This document shows positions 35,204-45,505 of a stretch of 64,000 nt of DNA, one piece after another. The notes under the pieces were generated by a model that was not told the origin of the DNA, did not search any database, and saw only the letters and a program-made list of their open reading frames with translations. Source of the stretch: Arsukibacterium sp. UBA5043 (GTDB taxonomy: Bacteria > Pseudomonadota > Gammaproteobacteria > Enterobacterales > Alteromonadaceae); NCBI GenBank assembly GCA_002415085.1, contig DIBV01000017.1, positions 173,490 to 237,489 of the forward strand, in the 5' to 3' direction. The position numbers and the translations under genes were made by a program. Within the stretch, counting starts at the first letter, position 1. Each line of letters starts with the position of its first letter.

Positions 35204-37966
35204 TTGGAAAAAGTACATATAAAGCAAAGCCCCAACGATAACAGAGTCTATCAACACCTGACACTGGACAATGGTCTTACTGTTTTGTTAGTTCAGGATG
35301 AAAATGCTGAAAAAAGTGCCGCAGCCTTAACGGTCAATGTCGGTCATTTTGATGATCCGGCAGATTATCAGGGGATGGCCCATTTTTTAGAGCATATGCT
35401 ATTTCTTGGATCAGAAAACTTTCCGCAGCCAGGTGAATATCAGCAATTTATCAGTCAGCACGGCGGCAGTCACAATGCATGGACCGGCACAGAGCACAGC
35501 CATTTTTATTTCGACATCGATACTCCGCAATTGCAGCAGGCTGTTGCCCGTTTTTCTGATATGTTTTGCCGGCCTTTATTTACCGCAGCCTATGTTGAAA
35601 AAGAACGCCATGCCATTGAAGCGGAATATTCGTTAAAACTAAAAGACGACAGCCGGCGAATTTATCAGGTTCACAAAGAAACCATCAACCAGGATCATCC
35701 CTTCGCTAAATTTTCAGTGGGTAACCTTAATACGTTAAATGATAAACCAGGCCAAACTCTGCGTGACGCCCTGATCGAGTTTTATCAGCAACAATACAGT
35801 GCCAGCAGAATGAGCTTGTGTCTGGTCTCACCCACATCATTGTTAACCATGGCGCAGTGGGTATCTCACTACTTTGCTGATTTGCCGGCAGAGCTACCCG
35901 CAAAAGCACCATTAGACGTGCCGCTGTATAACGCTGAGCATCAGACCATTTTATTAAATATTCAACCACACAAAGATTCCGACAGACTGGTAGCCAGTTT
36001 TGCTCTGCCAGACATCCAACCCTGGTATCCACATAAAATAGTCAGCTTTCTGGCATCTATTCTGGGTGATGAAAGCGACGGCTCGTTATTGAGCTATCTG
36101 AAAAATGCCGGGTTGGTGAACCAACTAAGCGCAGGTGGCGGAATTGACGGCAGTAACTATAAAGATTTTACCGTATCCTTTGAGCTGACCCGCGCAGGCC
36201 GGGCTAACACCCAAGCGATCCTCAAAGCGCTCTATAGCGCGCTGGCCAGAATTAAACAGCACCCACTGCCCCACAGTTTATTTGAGGAACGGCAAAAACT
36301 TTTGCACTGGTCATTTATTTATCAGGAGCCCGCCGACGCCTTGCAAACAGCCAGTCAATTATCGGTCAATCTGCAGCACTATCCGGTTGAAGATATTATT
36401 TTTGGTGACTACAGGATGGAATTGCCTGCTGAATCTTTGTATCAGCAGTTGCTAAGCTGGTTCAGGCCAGACAATATGCGGATAATGCTGATTGCCCCTG
36501 ACGTGCCTGTGCTATTGGAAGCAAAATGGTATAACACGCCTTATTCCGTTACCCGGTTAAGTGATGAATTGCTGCACACTTTGCTGACGACCGGTCCGGT
36601 TGCTGAAATTACGCTACCCAGTACCAACCCTTATCTGAGCGAGCAGCTGAGCTTGCTGGAAAAAACTGCACATATGGCAATACCGCAGCAAATATGTAGC
36701 ACTCCTGGTTTAAGCGTCTGGCACAAAGCGGATACCGAATTTAACACACCTAAAGGCCATATTTTTTTGCAACTTAGTCTGCCTCAGAGTATTGCTGACA
36801 ATCATCAGCTTGCAACCAGCAGGTTATGGCTGGAGTTGTTTCAGGATCACATTAATCAGCAGTTTTACAATGCCACGACTGCGGGTCTGAGCTATAATCT
36901 GCACGTTCAGAAGCAAGGGATCAGCATCCATATCTCCGGGTTGGCAGCCAATCAGATCCAGCTGTTACAGAATATTTTACAGCAAATAGGCCATACTGAA
37001 TTCTCAGAGCTTCGTTTTAATGAAATTAAACAACAGCTTTGCCGACACTGGCGCAATAGCAGTAAAAGTAAGCCAGTCGCCAGATTATTCAGTCAATTAT
37101 CGGCATTGCTCCAACCTTTGAATCCAGAGATTGAAATCTTAATTGACGAGCTGGAGCAACTGAGTTTCAGTCAATTCTGTCATTTTTCAGCCCATCTGCT
37201 GGACAATGTTCATTTAGAAGCGCTGATGGTAGGCAACTGGACAACAAATAACGCCGAAGATCTGCAACAGATGCTGCTTAACTGGCAACACCAGCAACAT
37301 AGTGTTGGTTGTAAAATTACACCTGAAGCTAATAGTATTAAGGGTTTAGGTCCGGTCTGGTTAAAAACAGAAACCGAAAGCGGCGACCATGCGCTGGTGG
37401 TTTACCTGGCAGCTGAACAGGCCAGTGCCGAGCAAATGGCGCTGTTTATGCTGGCGAATCATCTTATGTCTCCCTATTACTTCCATCAGTTACGCACCGA
37501 GAAACAAATGGGATATTTAGTGGGTACAGGCTATGTCCCCATTAATACCCTGCCGGGTATGGCATTTTATATTCAGTCCCCTAATTTCGATTGCAGTGCC
37601 TTATATCAGGCGACCGTGGCATTTTTTCATGAGTTTCTGACGCAGATTGAAGATATGCCAGATGAAACCTTTGCCGAGTTAAAACAGGGGTTGACGGCCC
37701 AGCTCGCTGAACGCGACAGTAGCCTGGGTTCCAGGGCAAAAAGACTCTGGCTGGCACTGGGACAAGATGATACCCGGTTTAATCTGACCAGCAGAATAAT
37801 TACTGCTCTTGCTCAATTAGATAAAAAACATTTCACCGACTTACTTACCCAGCTGTTGGCTGATGATTATGATGTGTTGATCCTGGCGTCCGGAGCTAAC
37901 GATCAAAACTCACATATCAGGACAATGTCCCGGGCTGAACTAAGACAAAAAATTGCCACAACGTAA
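35204..37966 (+). CDS. M16 family zinc metallopeptidase (pitrilysin/insulysin-like)
   Basis: No ATG precedes the active site in frame, so an alternative start is needed. The TTG at 35204 has AGGA six to seven bases upstream and gives 920 residues; another TTG at 35171 has no clear site. The inverted zinc motif H60-F-L-E-H64 lies in the first of four homologous M16 domains. The later R-x-x-x-Q-x-G-Y-L-V near the C-terminus matches insulysin-type substrate binding. There is no signal peptide, unlike E. coli Ptr, so it should act in the cytoplasm. It is single, with a 205-base upstream region. Confidence 0.9.
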   Translation: MEKVHIKQSPNDNRVYQHLTLDNGLTVLLVQDENAEKSAAALTVNVGHFDDPADYQGMAHFLEHMLFLGSENFPQPGEYQQFISQHGGSHNAWTGTEHSHFYFDIDTPQLQQAVARFSDMFCRPLFTAAYVEKERHAIEAEYSLKLKDDSRRIYQVHKETINQDHPFAKFSVGNLNTLNDKPGQTLRDALIEFYQQQYSASRMSLCLVSPTSLLTMAQWVSHYFADLPAELPAKAPLDVPLYNAEHQTILLNIQPHKDSDRLVASFALPDIQPWYPHKIVSFLASILGDESDGSLLSYLKNAGLVNQLSAGGGIDGSNYKDFTVSFELTRAGRANTQAILKALYSALARIKQHPLPHSLFEERQKLLHWSFIYQEPADALQTASQLSVNLQHYPVEDIIFGDYRMELPAESLYQQLLSWFRPDNMRIMLIAPDVPVLLEAKWYNTPYSVTRLSDELLHTLLTTGPVAEITLPSTNPYLSEQLSLLEKTAHMAIPQQICSTPGLSVWHKADTEFNTPKGHIFLQLSLPQSIADNHQLATSRLWLELFQDHINQQFYNATTAGLSYNLHVQKQGISIHISGLAANQIQLLQNILQQIGHTEFSELRFNEIKQQLCRHWRNSSKSKPVARLFSQLSALLQPLNPEIEILIDELEQLSFSQFCHFSAHLLDNVHLEALMVGNWTTNNAEDLQQMLLNWQHQQHSVGCKITPEANSIKGLGPVWLKTETESGDHALVVYLAAEQASAEQMALFMLANHLMSPYYFHQLRTEKQMGYLVGTGYVPINTLPGMAFYIQSPNFDCSALYQATVAFFHEFLTQIEDMPDETFAELKQGLTAQLAERDSSLGSRAKRLWLALGQDDTRFNLTSRIITALAQLDKKHFTDLLTQLLADDYDVLILASGANDQNSHIRTMSRAELRQKIATT

Positions 37967-38033
37967 ATTGATTTTGACACTGTTCCTAAACTTAGTTACC
38001 GTAAGCGGAATAACAATAAAAATGATGTAATAC

Positions 38034-40274
38034 GTGGGCAAACGTCACCTCCGCTGCGCTAAAACGACTGTTGTACTGTTGGCTGTTCATCCTACCTGGC
38101 TTTATGCCTTTAGCTGGGACAGCGTGCAGCCTTATTTGTTTTCAGCGGTATTATTTTTTGCCTGTGCTGCTTTGCTGCTGGCGCATGCCAGTATCGTTAA
38201 AATGCGGCGCTACCACAAACGACTGGCAAAGAGTGAAGAGCGATTGCGCCTGTCATTATGGGGCAGCGGTGACGAGCTCTGGGACTGGCGAATTCATACC
38301 GGCCAATTATATCGCTCCAGCTCCTGGTTAAAACCGGTCGAACTGAAACCTGAAACGCACGACTTTCCGCCAAACAAACTGCAGATCCATCCTCAGGATT
38401 TAGACAGAGTAATCAATTTGCTTAACGACCACCTCAATGGTGGCAGTGCCTTTTTTGAAGCGACCTATCGACTGCGCACCGCTGAAGGGATATACATTTG
38501 GGTACTGGATCGTGGAAAGGTGGTCGCATACGCCACTAACGGCAGTCCAAGCCGGATGACCGGCACCCTTAAAAACATCCACCAATTGAAAGAAGCGGAA
38601 GGCAGAATGCAGTTATTCGCCCGCTGTCTTGAAAATATTTCAGATGCAGTGTTAGTTTGTGATACCCATTTCAATATTATCGAAGTTAATCCAGCATTTA
38701 GCAGCATTACCGGTAAAAATCGTGCCGAAGTCATTAACAGCCGCTTTGAACTGTCGTTGTATCCAAGTCGTTTTATGCAAGATATTCAGCTACAACTGGC
38801 AAAACATGGCCGTTGGAGCGGTGAAATCCGCGAACAAAAAGAAAATGGCGAAATATATCAGGCAGAGTTGGCATTTGATGTCATTAGAGATGAGGAAGAC
38901 AACCCGCAACAATATGTTGGGGTATTATCAGATATTACCGACCGGAAATTGCGTGATGCAGAACTGAACCGGCTGGCGAACAACGACACCCTGACCGGTT
39001 TGCCGAACCGGGCCGTTTTCATGACTAAACTGGCCAGTTTGGTGACAGTCGATGCGGTTCATGCGTTACTGGTATTCGATTTAGATAATTTTAAGAAAAT
39101 TAATGACTCGCTGGGCCATGAACTGGGCGATACCCTGCTGTGTAAGCTTGCACAAAGACTGCATGGTGACCCGCGATACCAGAACAAATTATACCGCCTT
39201 GGCGGCGACGAATTTGCCGTAATGCTCAATAACACCAATGATATTCATTCTATAACCTCTATGGCCAAAGGATTGCTCGAACAAATTAACCGGCCATTTT
39301 TTATCAGTCAGCATGAACTTGCTGTTACCAGCAGTATTGGCATTGTGTTGTTTCCGGATGACGGCAACGACCCTCAGGCTTTGCTTCGCAATGCCGACAC
39401 GGCCATGTACCATGCCAAAAACGACGGCGCCAACCGCTACTTGTTTTTTAATGACAGCATGAACAAGCAAGCAGTAAAACGGTTGCAGGTCGAAAATTTA
39501 ATTCGCTACGGTTTAAAAGAAGATTATTTCACGGTGTTTTATCAACCTAAAATGGACATTCTGACCGGTAACGTCGTCGGTATGGAAGCGTTGGTGCGGT
39601 TTATCACTCCCAAAGGCGGACTGGTAAGCCCTGCCAGCTTTATTCCGGTAGCCGAGGAAACCGGACAAATTGTCGAAATCGGCGCAGTGGTGCTGCGAAA
39701 AGCCTGTGCCGATGTTAAAAAGTGGCTGTCACTTGGCTTATTTCAGGGTCGTGTTGCGGTTAACTTGTCTGCCAAGCAATTTATGCTGCCAAATCTGTGC
39801 CAGCAAATCGACGATGTATTGGAGCAATGTGAGCTACCTTCATATCATCTGGAACTTGAAATAACAGAAGGCACGGTAATGCAATCGCCTAAGCTGGCGA
39901 TCGACATGATGAAGAAACTCCGGGCTCGCGGTATCCACCTGGCGATGGATGACTTTGGTACCGGCTACTCGTCACTGGCCTACCTGAAACAATTCCCCTT
40001 AAATACCCTGAAAATTGATAAAGCTTTTATCGATGATATGGACAATGCCAGAGGCAGGAATATGGTAGATACCATCGTGACCATTGCCCACAATTTAAGT
40101 TTAAATGTGGTTGCAGAGGGTGTTGAAACCCAGGATCAATTGGATATGCTCCGGAAATTACGTTGTGAGACAATTCAGGGATTTTATTACAGTAAACCGC
40201 TTTCAGCCGAAGACTTTGCCGCGTTTTTACTGACGCAAAAACAACGGCCCCGGCTGTCAGCTATTCCAGGTTAA
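38034..40274 (+). CDS. PAS-GGDEF-EAL c-di-GMP regulator, membrane-bound
   Basis: A GTG start gives 746 residues. One clear membrane helix lies at about 37-58. Two PAS domains follow (about 70-190 and 195-310). Next is GGDEF with an intact R-L-G-G-D-E-F signature, then EAL with E-A-L-V-R, E-I-T-E, D-D-F-G-T-G, L-K-I-D-K and A-E-G-V-E-T. The inhibitory I-site position reads R-Y-Q-N instead of RxxD. Both synthase and phosphodiesterase signatures look intact, so net activity cannot be predicted. The short region before the membrane helix lacks the periplasmic propeller seen in longer relatives. The gene is single. Confidence 0.9.
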   Translation: MGKRHLRCAKTTVVLLAVHPTWLYAFSWDSVQPYLFSAVLFFACAALLLAHASIVKMRRYHKRLAKSEERLRLSLWGSGDELWDWRIHTGQLYRSSSWLKPVELKPETHDFPPNKLQIHPQDLDRVINLLNDHLNGGSAFFEATYRLRTAEGIYIWVLDRGKVVAYATNGSPSRMTGTLKNIHQLKEAEGRMQLFARCLENISDAVLVCDTHFNIIEVNPAFSSITGKNRAEVINSRFELSLYPSRFMQDIQLQLAKHGRWSGEIREQKENGEIYQAELAFDVIRDEEDNPQQYVGVLSDITDRKLRDAELNRLANNDTLTGLPNRAVFMTKLASLVTVDAVHALLVFDLDNFKKINDSLGHELGDTLLCKLAQRLHGDPRYQNKLYRLGGDEFAVMLNNTNDIHSITSMAKGLLEQINRPFFISQHELAVTSSIGIVLFPDDGNDPQALLRNADTAMYHAKNDGANRYLFFNDSMNKQAVKRLQVENLIRYGLKEDYFTVFYQPKMDILTGNVVGMEALVRFITPKGGLVSPASFIPVAEETGQIVEIGAVVLRKACADVKKWLSLGLFQGRVAVNLSAKQFMLPNLCQQIDDVLEQCELPSYHLELEITEGTVMQSPKLAIDMMKKLRARGIHLAMDDFGTGYSSLAYLKQFPLNTLKIDKAFIDDMDNARGRNMVDTIVTIAHNLSLNVVAEGVETQDQLDMLRKLRCETIQGFYYSKPLSAEDFAAFLLTQKQRPRLSAIPG

Positions 40275-40301
40275 TCGCAGCCTTGCATCACAGCGATAAA
40301 A

Positions 40302-40319
40302 AAAGCCCCGCAGGGCTTT
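40302..40319. terminator. Terminator between the GGDEF-EAL gene and maoP
   Basis: Stem AAAGCCC (40302-40308) and GGGCTTT (40313-40319), loop CGCA, with an A run on the left. It overlaps the maoP stop codon. Confidence 0.8.
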
Positions 40320-40668
40320 AATCGGAGTCTGTTTCTACGTACGAAAAATCGTCCGCGCCATCTGCAATACGTTTCTTACCGAACACAGTATGAAATTTTC
40401 GCTTTTCGTTCAGGCGTTGCTTGTATTTAATCCAGGTTTTTTCATAGGCGGAGCTCGCTTCTGCTTCGCCCCGGCAAACCAGAATAAAGCGTTGCTCTTC
40501 CTCGTTTACCGGTTCACGTGCACCCTGCTCCAGCTGTTGCATCGCGAAACCATGTTTTTCCAGCAAATTACCTTCTGCCAGAGTAAAGCGCCCGGACCGC
40601 GTAAAACCACGAGGGAAATTGCGGTCATCGAAAAAGCGACGAGTAGCGACAAAACTTTGCTGCATCAC
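40318..40668 (-). CDS. maoP: Macrodomain Ori organization protein MaoP
   Basis: The 116-residue protein aligns with E. coli MaoP (YifE): T-R-R-F-F-D-D-R-N-F-P-R-G-F-T-R-S-G, L-L-E-K-H-G-F-A, R-E-P-V-N-E-E-E-Q-R-F-I-L-V-C-R-G and K-F-H-T-V-F-G. With the nearby DNA site maoS, MaoP constrains DNA mobility in the chromosomal Ori macrodomain and belongs to the SeqA/MatP/MukBEF-coevolving set. It is divergent from hdfR as in E. coli, which supports both calls. Its presence suggests this window lies toward the origin half of the chromosome. Confidence 0.93.
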   Translation of the reverse strand: MMQQSFVATRRFFDDRNFPRGFTRSGRFTLAEGNLLEKHGFAMQQLEQGAREPVNEEEQRFILVCRGEAEASSAYEKTWIKYKQRLNEKRKFHTVFGKKRIADGADDFSYVETDSD

Positions 40669-40794
40669 TTTTTTCCTCTAATGTCGTTGAATATAAAGCC
40701 AGCCTGTTTAAACTGTGCGGAGTATGGTTAACAATATTCCTGTCGTAAAACAAAAATTTTTTATTGACACGATAAATAATTTTAAGGCTCAACC
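40669..40794. promoter_or_regulatory. maoP-hdfR intergenic region, expected location of maoS
   Basis: This 126-base divergent region holds the promoters of maoP and hdfR. In E. coli the 17-bp maoS site that MaoP needs lies between these genes. I cannot recall the consensus well enough to mark the exact bases. A TTGACA hexamer at 40764-40769 faces hdfR, but no good -10 follows at the right spacing. Confidence 0.4.
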
Positions 40795-41655
40795 TTGGAT
40801 ACTGAACTACTAAAGACCTTTCTGGAAGTGCAGCGTACCCGCCATTTTGGCAAGGCGGCAGAAAACCTTTATTTGACCCAGTCTGCTGTTAGTTTTCGGA
40901 TCAGGCAACTCGAACAGCAGCTTGGTGTTAATTTATTTAGTCGTTATCGGAATAACATTCAGCTTACCGCTGCCGGAGAACGTTTGTTGCCCCATGCTCA
41001 GGCTATGTTAACCGCATTACAACGCGCTAAACAAGACGTAGCATTAAGCAATAAACAAGCACAACAGCTCTCTATCGCCGCCACTGCTAACGTTTGGGAC
41101 AGCTTTCTGCTGCCGGGCTTTATAGGGGTACAGCAACATTATCCGCAGCTTGCCTGGCGCGCAGAATCACTGGGTACAGAGCAAATAGGCCGCTTATTGC
41201 TGGAGCGGAATCTGGACCTGGCCGTTGTTTTTGACCCACCCAAAGTCGACGAGATCCAGGTTGAAAAGCTTGATGACATTGAACTGATTGCTGTGACCAG
41301 TACTCAGCACAAGGATTGTGACACTGCTATGGCTCATCATTATATTCTAATGGACTGGGGGACGTCATTTGATATTCAGCATGCCAAGCATTTCGCTGAT
41401 CTGCCACCGCCAATGCTGAGAACCGGCAGTGCGAAAATTGCGTTGTCAATGCTGCTGCATAGCGCTGCAACAGCTTATCTGCCACTGGTGATGGTGCAGC
41501 CATTATTACACAATAATAGCCTCAGAACGGTAGACAATGCACCACGGATGAGTAGAGAGTTATTTGCCGCAACGTTGCATCAGGCAACCAACGAACAGTT
41601 GCTGCAAGACATCATTCAGCAATTGCGTCGGCACATCAGCAGCACCGCGGCTTAG
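40795..41655 (+). CDS. hdfR: LysR-family regulator HdfR
   Basis: A TTG start with AAGGCTC upstream gives 286 residues. The N-terminus M-D-T-E-L-L-K-T-F-L-E-V matches E. coli HdfR, and the winged helix (A-E-N-L-Y-L-T-Q-S-A-V-S-F-R-I-R-Q-L-E) is nearly identical. The effector domain is more divergent. HdfR represses flhDC in E. coli; its targets here are unknown. It is divergent from maoP. Its last 4 bases overlap the end of the small membrane protein gene on the other strand. Confidence 0.92.
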   Translation: MDTELLKTFLEVQRTRHFGKAAENLYLTQSAVSFRIRQLEQQLGVNLFSRYRNNIQLTAAGERLLPHAQAMLTALQRAKQDVALSNKQAQQLSIAATANVWDSFLLPGFIGVQQHYPQLAWRAESLGTEQIGRLLLERNLDLAVVFDPPKVDEIQVEKLDDIELIAVTSTQHKDCDTAMAHHYILMDWGTSFDIQHAKHFADLPPPMLRTGSAKIALSMLLHSAATAYLPLVMVQPLLHNNSLRTVDNAPRMSRELFAATLHQATNEQLLQDIIQQLRRHISSTAA

Positions 41656-41849
41656 GGACGGAATAAACTGCTGTTTCTGCCACGCATTTTACATAGCAGC
41701 AACCGCTTATGGCTGTTAAACAAAGGTAGTAAAAAAGGTCCGGTAAACAGGGCCGCCACCGCCCATTGTAACGCCTGCATGCCACTACGCAGCGCCGCAA
41801 CATAAACCCCAACGGCCACCATTAACCACACTACAGGTACTAATAACAC
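41652..41849 (-). CDS. Small membrane protein of unknown function
   Basis: A GTG start with GGAGAG upstream encodes 65 residues. There are two hydrophobic segments (about 2-22 and 27-44) separated by a short loop and followed by a basic C-terminal tail (H-K-R-L-L-L-C-K-M-R-G-R). The stop overlaps the hdfR stop by 4 bases. I do not recognise the family. The ribosome-binding site and basic tail support a real inner-membrane peptide, but conservation is untested. Confidence 0.5.
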   Translation of the reverse strand: MLLVPVVWLMVAVGVYVAALRSGMQALQWAVAALFTGPFLLPLFNSHKRLLLCKMRGRNSSLFRP

Positions 41850-41880
41850 CTACCACTCTCCAAAAATAGCTTACCAAAAT

Positions 41881-41919
41881 CCACAGTAACAGCCGATATT
41901 ATACCGGCTGCTACTGTGG
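41881..41919 (-). terminator. Long hairpin terminator of fadIJ
   Basis: A 15-bp inverted repeat with one mismatch (arms 41881-41895 and 41905-41919), 36 bases after the fadJ stop. On the minus strand it is followed by ATTTTGG. Confidence 0.75.
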
Positions 41920-41954
41920 TTGACTGTTAAGCTTTAGTTGAATTTTTGCAACGA

Positions 41955-44093
41955 CTACGGATAAAAGCGGCTGCCCTGCTCTGCCATGGCCAGCAGGCGG
42001 GAACAAGGTGCAAAACGTTCGCCATGCTCGGCTTCAAACTGGCGCAGGCTGGCAATCAGGTTCGTCACTCCTAAGGTATCGATATAGCGGAATGGCCCAC
42101 CTAAAAACGGCGGAAAACCTATGCCAAAAATCGCACCAATATCACCGTCCCGTGCCGAGGCAATTACGCCCTCATCAAGGCAGCGCACGGCTTCATTAAG
42201 CATTTGCACAGTGCAACGCCTGGCAATGGCATCACTGCTAAGGGTGCCAGCCGGTGTAATGCCCAGTACATTATAGACGCTGCTGTCGACCGTTTTGGCA
42301 CCTTTTTTCTCATTTTTACCGTACTGATAAAAACCCTTCGTAGATTTTTTACCTTTACGGCCATCTGCCAGCAACTTGTCAAAAGCAGCAGGAGGGGCAA
42401 AGCGCTCGCCTAATTGCTCAGTCAGGATCGGTGAGATTTTCGCGCCCACATCAATACCCACTTCATCTAGCAGTGTCATAGGCCCAACCGGAAAACCGAA
42501 TTTCACCAGTGCCTTGTCTATTTTCTCTACCGGCTCGCCGGCTAACAGCAAATTAGCGGCTTCGTTCATATACAACGCCAAAATACGATTAACATAAAAT
42601 CCGGCCCCGTCTTTTACCACAATGGGTGTTTTGCCCTGCTTGCGAGCGAATGCAACCGTTGTGGCAATCGTCTGATCAGATGTTTTGGCGTGGGCGATAA
42701 CCTCAACCAATGGCATCTTGTCAACAGGCGAGAAATAATGCAAACCAATCACGTTCTCTGGCCGTGTTGCTTTCGCCGCAATCTGAGCAATAGGCAGCGA
42801 GCTGGTATTACTGGCAAAAATGGTATGCTCGGCACAGTGTTGTTCAATATCTGCAACCATTTTTTGTTTTAAATCCAGATCTTCAAATACCGCTTCAATC
42901 ACTAAGTCTACATCATGAAAACCACTGTAATCTGTGCTGCCCGTCAATAATAGTAATTGCTTTTGCATTTCTGCTTTACTGATAAAACGACGTTTAAATT
43001 TCTTTTGCAGTAAATCATAACTGTATTTAAGGGCATTACTAATGCCTTGCTCATTAATATCTTTAATTCGTACCGGTACACCCGCTTTGGTGCTACTGAC
43101 GTTAGCAATACCGCCGCCCATCAAACCACCACCAAGCACAGCGGCTTTGTGGACTTTCTGCGGCTGGGTATTACCGGCCCCGGTCTCTTTTTTCATCTGG
43201 GTGGTAGCAAAAAATAAACTGCGAAGTGCTGCCGACTCATTAGTCATGCACAACTGGCCAAAGGCTTTGGCTTCAGCTGAAAGCCCTGCCGCATAGCCGT
43301 TGTCCTGGCCTTTACGCACCACTTCGATGATCCGTACCGGCGCAGGATAATTACCCTGGGTTTTCTTTAAGGTTTGTTTCAGTGCTTGTGAAAACAGTAT
43401 ATTGCGCCCCGGGCCGGTGTTCTCCAGCAGTTTTGCCAGCATACCTTTGCTTTTCGATGCACTTTTTGTTTTACCCTGCAACGCACGCTTTACGGCCGCC
43501 TCCAGTAAAATACTCACCGGAACCACTTCATCAACTAACCCGGCTTTTTTAGCCTGAACTGCCCGCAATTGTTTACCGGTCAGCATCATATCCAGCGCTT
43601 TTTGCACCCCAACCAAGCGCGGTAAGCGTTGCGTACCACCGCTACCTGGCAGTAAACCCAGCTGCACTTCGGGCAAGCCCAGTACTGTTTTTGCTGAATC
43701 AGTCGCTATTCTGGCATGACAGGCCATCGCCAGCTCCAGCCCCCCGCCAAGGCAGGGGCCGTTAATTGCCGCCACCACAGGGATTTTCATCTGTTCCAGC
43801 CGGTCGAACATTTGCTGGCCCATGCGGGCAATATCTTCGGCCTGCTCTGCAGTGTCACAGCTATCCAGCATTGAAATATCGGCGCCGGCAATAAACGAAT
43901 CTTTTTTACCGCTGATGATAACCACACCTTTGACACTGCTGTCGCTTTGCAGAGTTTTTAAAATGGCGTCAATCTCATCGGCGAAAGACGCCTTCAACAC
44001 ATTCATGCTCTCGCCAGGAATGTCCATGGTAATTACCGCGACATGATCGTCCCGCAGCGCCAGGCTAAAGCTGTTTTGTTGTTTCTTGGTCAT
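41955..44093 (-). CDS. fadJ: Fatty acid oxidation complex subunit alpha FadJ
   Basis: The 712-residue bifunctional enzyme matches FadJ length (714 in E. coli). The N-terminal enoyl-CoA hydratase domain (about 1-190) has [14 protein letters not shown] and [13 protein letters not shown]. The 3-hydroxyacyl-CoA dehydrogenase domain follows, with the NAD loop [10 protein letters not shown] and [10 protein letters not shown]. It carries out hydration and dehydrogenation of acyl-CoAs. Its start overlaps the fadI stop by one base (TAATG), so the subunits are co-translated. It is probably repressed by FadR through the operator upstream of fadI. Confidence 0.96.
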   Translation of the reverse strand: MTKKQQNSFSLALRDDHVAVITMDIPGESMNVLKASFADEIDAILKTLQSDSSVKGVVIISGKKDSFIAGADISMLDSCDTAEQAEDIARMGQQMFDRLEQMKIPVVAAINGPCLGGGLELAMACHARIATDSAKTVLGLPEVQLGLLPGSGGTQRLPRLVGVQKALDMMLTGKQLRAVQAKKAGLVDEVVPVSILLEAAVKRALQGKTKSASKSKGMLAKLLENTGPGRNILFSQALKQTLKKTQGNYPAPVRIIEVVRKGQDNGYAAGLSAEAKAFGQLCMTNESAALRSLFFATTQMKKETGAGNTQPQKVHKAAVLGGGLMGGGIANVSSTKAGVPVRIKDINEQGISNALKYSYDLLQKKFKRRFISKAEMQKQLLLLTGSTDYSGFHDVDLVIEAVFEDLDLKQKMVADIEQHCAEHTIFASNTSSLPIAQIAAKATRPENVIGLHYFSPVDKMPLVEVIAHAKTSDQTIATTVAFARKQGKTPIVVKDGAGFYVNRILALYMNEAANLLLAGEPVEKIDKALVKFGFPVGPMTLLDEVGIDVGAKISPILTEQLGERFAPPAAFDKLLADGRKGKKSTKGFYQYGKNEKKGAKTVDSSVYNVLGITPAGTLSSDAIARRCTVQMLNEAVRCLDEGVIASARDGDIGAIFGIGFPPFLGGPFRYIDTLGVTNLIASLRQFEAEHGERFAPCSRLLAMAEQGSRFYP

Positions 44094-45403
44094 TATTCAG
44101 TCTCCACTATCATCGCAGCACCTAAACCACCCGCTGCACACGCTGTGGTTAGCCCTACTCCACCGCCGCGACGCTGTAGTTCATTCAAGGTCTGCACTAT
44201 TAAGCGGGTTCCGGTAGCGGCAAACGGATGGCCATAAGCCAGTGAGCCACCATTGACATTAAATTTGTCCATATCAATCTCGCCAATCGCTTCACTGCGA
44301 CCAAGCTTTTCTTCGGCAAATTTGCGACTGGCAAACATTTTAACGTTCGCCAGCGCCTGAGCGGCAAACGCCTCATGCATTTCAATTAATGTCAGATCGT
44401 TCAGGGTCATCCCCGCCCGATCCAGCGCAATAGGTGTCGCGTAAGACGGCCCCATCAGCATATCTTCATGTACGCCAATGGCAGTAAACGCATAGCTGCG
44501 AATAAAGCCCAATGGTTTGTAACCTAATGCTTTAGCGCGGCTTTCAGTCATCATTAATACTGCTGAGGCACCATCGGTCAGCGGCGTACTAGTCGCGGCG
44601 GTCACCGTGCCGTGATTACGATCAAATACCGGACGCAGCTTGGCGTACGATTCCAGCTTAGAGTCCATCCGGATATTGTTGTCTATATCCAGAAATTTGC
44701 GATACGGCTCAACATGAGCGGTCATCACTTCATTGGCCATTAAACCATTTTGCCAGGCTTTTGCTGCCAGGCTGTGCGAGCGATGTGCTAACTCATCCTG
44801 CGCAGCACGACTAATACCATGGGTTTTAGCCATTTGTTCTGCGGTGTCACCCATCGACAAGCCCGTACTGTATTCTGCCACCGCTGGTGGTACCGGCATC
44901 AAATCCTTTAAACCCAGACGACGTAAAATACTGAATTTCTGGCCAAAGGTTTTCGCTTTGTTCATATCAACCAACGCGCGGGCCAGTTTTTTACTGACGC
45001 CGATAGGCAGCACAGAACTGGAATCGGCCCCCCCGGCAATCGCGATCTCGAGGGTTCCGGCCATCATCGACTCAACCACACTGGCAACTGATTGAAAACT
45101 GGTGGCGCAGGCACGCGTTACACTGTACGCATCAGTATGCACCCCCATACCGGTACCCAGCACAATTTCCCGTGCAATATTAGGTGCTTCGGGCATTTGC
45201 ACTACCTGGCCATATACCACTTGCTGCACCAGACTGGCGTCCAGTTCACTGCGAATAAGCAGTTCATTAACCACCAGTTTGGCCAAATCCAGCGCCGATA
45301 CACCGTGCAATTCGGTCGCTTGTTTGGCAAAAGGTGTACGCAACCCTGAGACGATCGCTATCCGATCACCACTGCGGGTATGAAGTTTAATAGGCGCTGA
45401 CAT
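44093..45403 (-). CDS. fadI: Acetyl-CoA C-acyltransferase FadI (beta subunit)
   Basis: The ATG at 45403, with GAGGAAAA upstream, gives 436 residues, the length of E. coli FadI. A 17-codon upstream extension is rejected. Thiolase motifs are the nucleophile region A-C-A-T-S-F-Q-S with the catalytic Cys, the [14 protein letters not shown] histidine loop, and the C-terminal [10 protein letters not shown]. It performs thiolytic cleavage in beta-oxidation and forms a complex with FadJ. A FadR-type operator and a PsrA-like box lie 50-120 bases upstream. Confidence 0.97.
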   Translation of the reverse strand: MSAPIKLHTRSGDRIAIVSGLRTPFAKQATELHGVSALDLAKLVVNELLIRSELDASLVQQVVYGQVVQMPEAPNIAREIVLGTGMGVHTDAYSVTRACATSFQSVASVVESMMAGTLEIAIAGGADSSSVLPIGVSKKLARALVDMNKAKTFGQKFSILRRLGLKDLMPVPPAVAEYSTGLSMGDTAEQMAKTHGISRAAQDELAHRSHSLAAKAWQNGLMANEVMTAHVEPYRKFLDIDNNIRMDSKLESYAKLRPVFDRNHGTVTAATSTPLTDGASAVLMMTESRAKALGYKPLGFIRSYAFTAIGVHEDMLMGPSYATPIALDRAGMTLNDLTLIEMHEAFAAQALANVKMFASRKFAEEKLGRSEAIGEIDMDKFNVNGGSLAYGHPFAATGTRLIVQTLNELQRRGGGVGLTTACAAGGLGAAMIVETE

Positions 45404-45455
45404 AGTTTTCCTCTTATTTAGTCCGGATAGGTTAGTCCGGGATAGTCGACGCAAA

Positions 45456-45472
45456 AACAGGTCTGACCTGTA
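45456..45472. promoter_or_regulatory. FadR operator upstream of fadIJ
   Basis: ACAGGTC-T-GACCTGT is a perfect 15-base palindrome centred at 45464. It contains the FadR core GGTCnGACC and the flanking AACA/TGTT-like positions. FadR itself is encoded at 25322-26038. Occupancy would repress fadI transcription. Confidence 0.8.
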
Positions 45473-45505
45473 AGTATAAATTGATTGTAACGACAGTTGC
45501 GGTGA

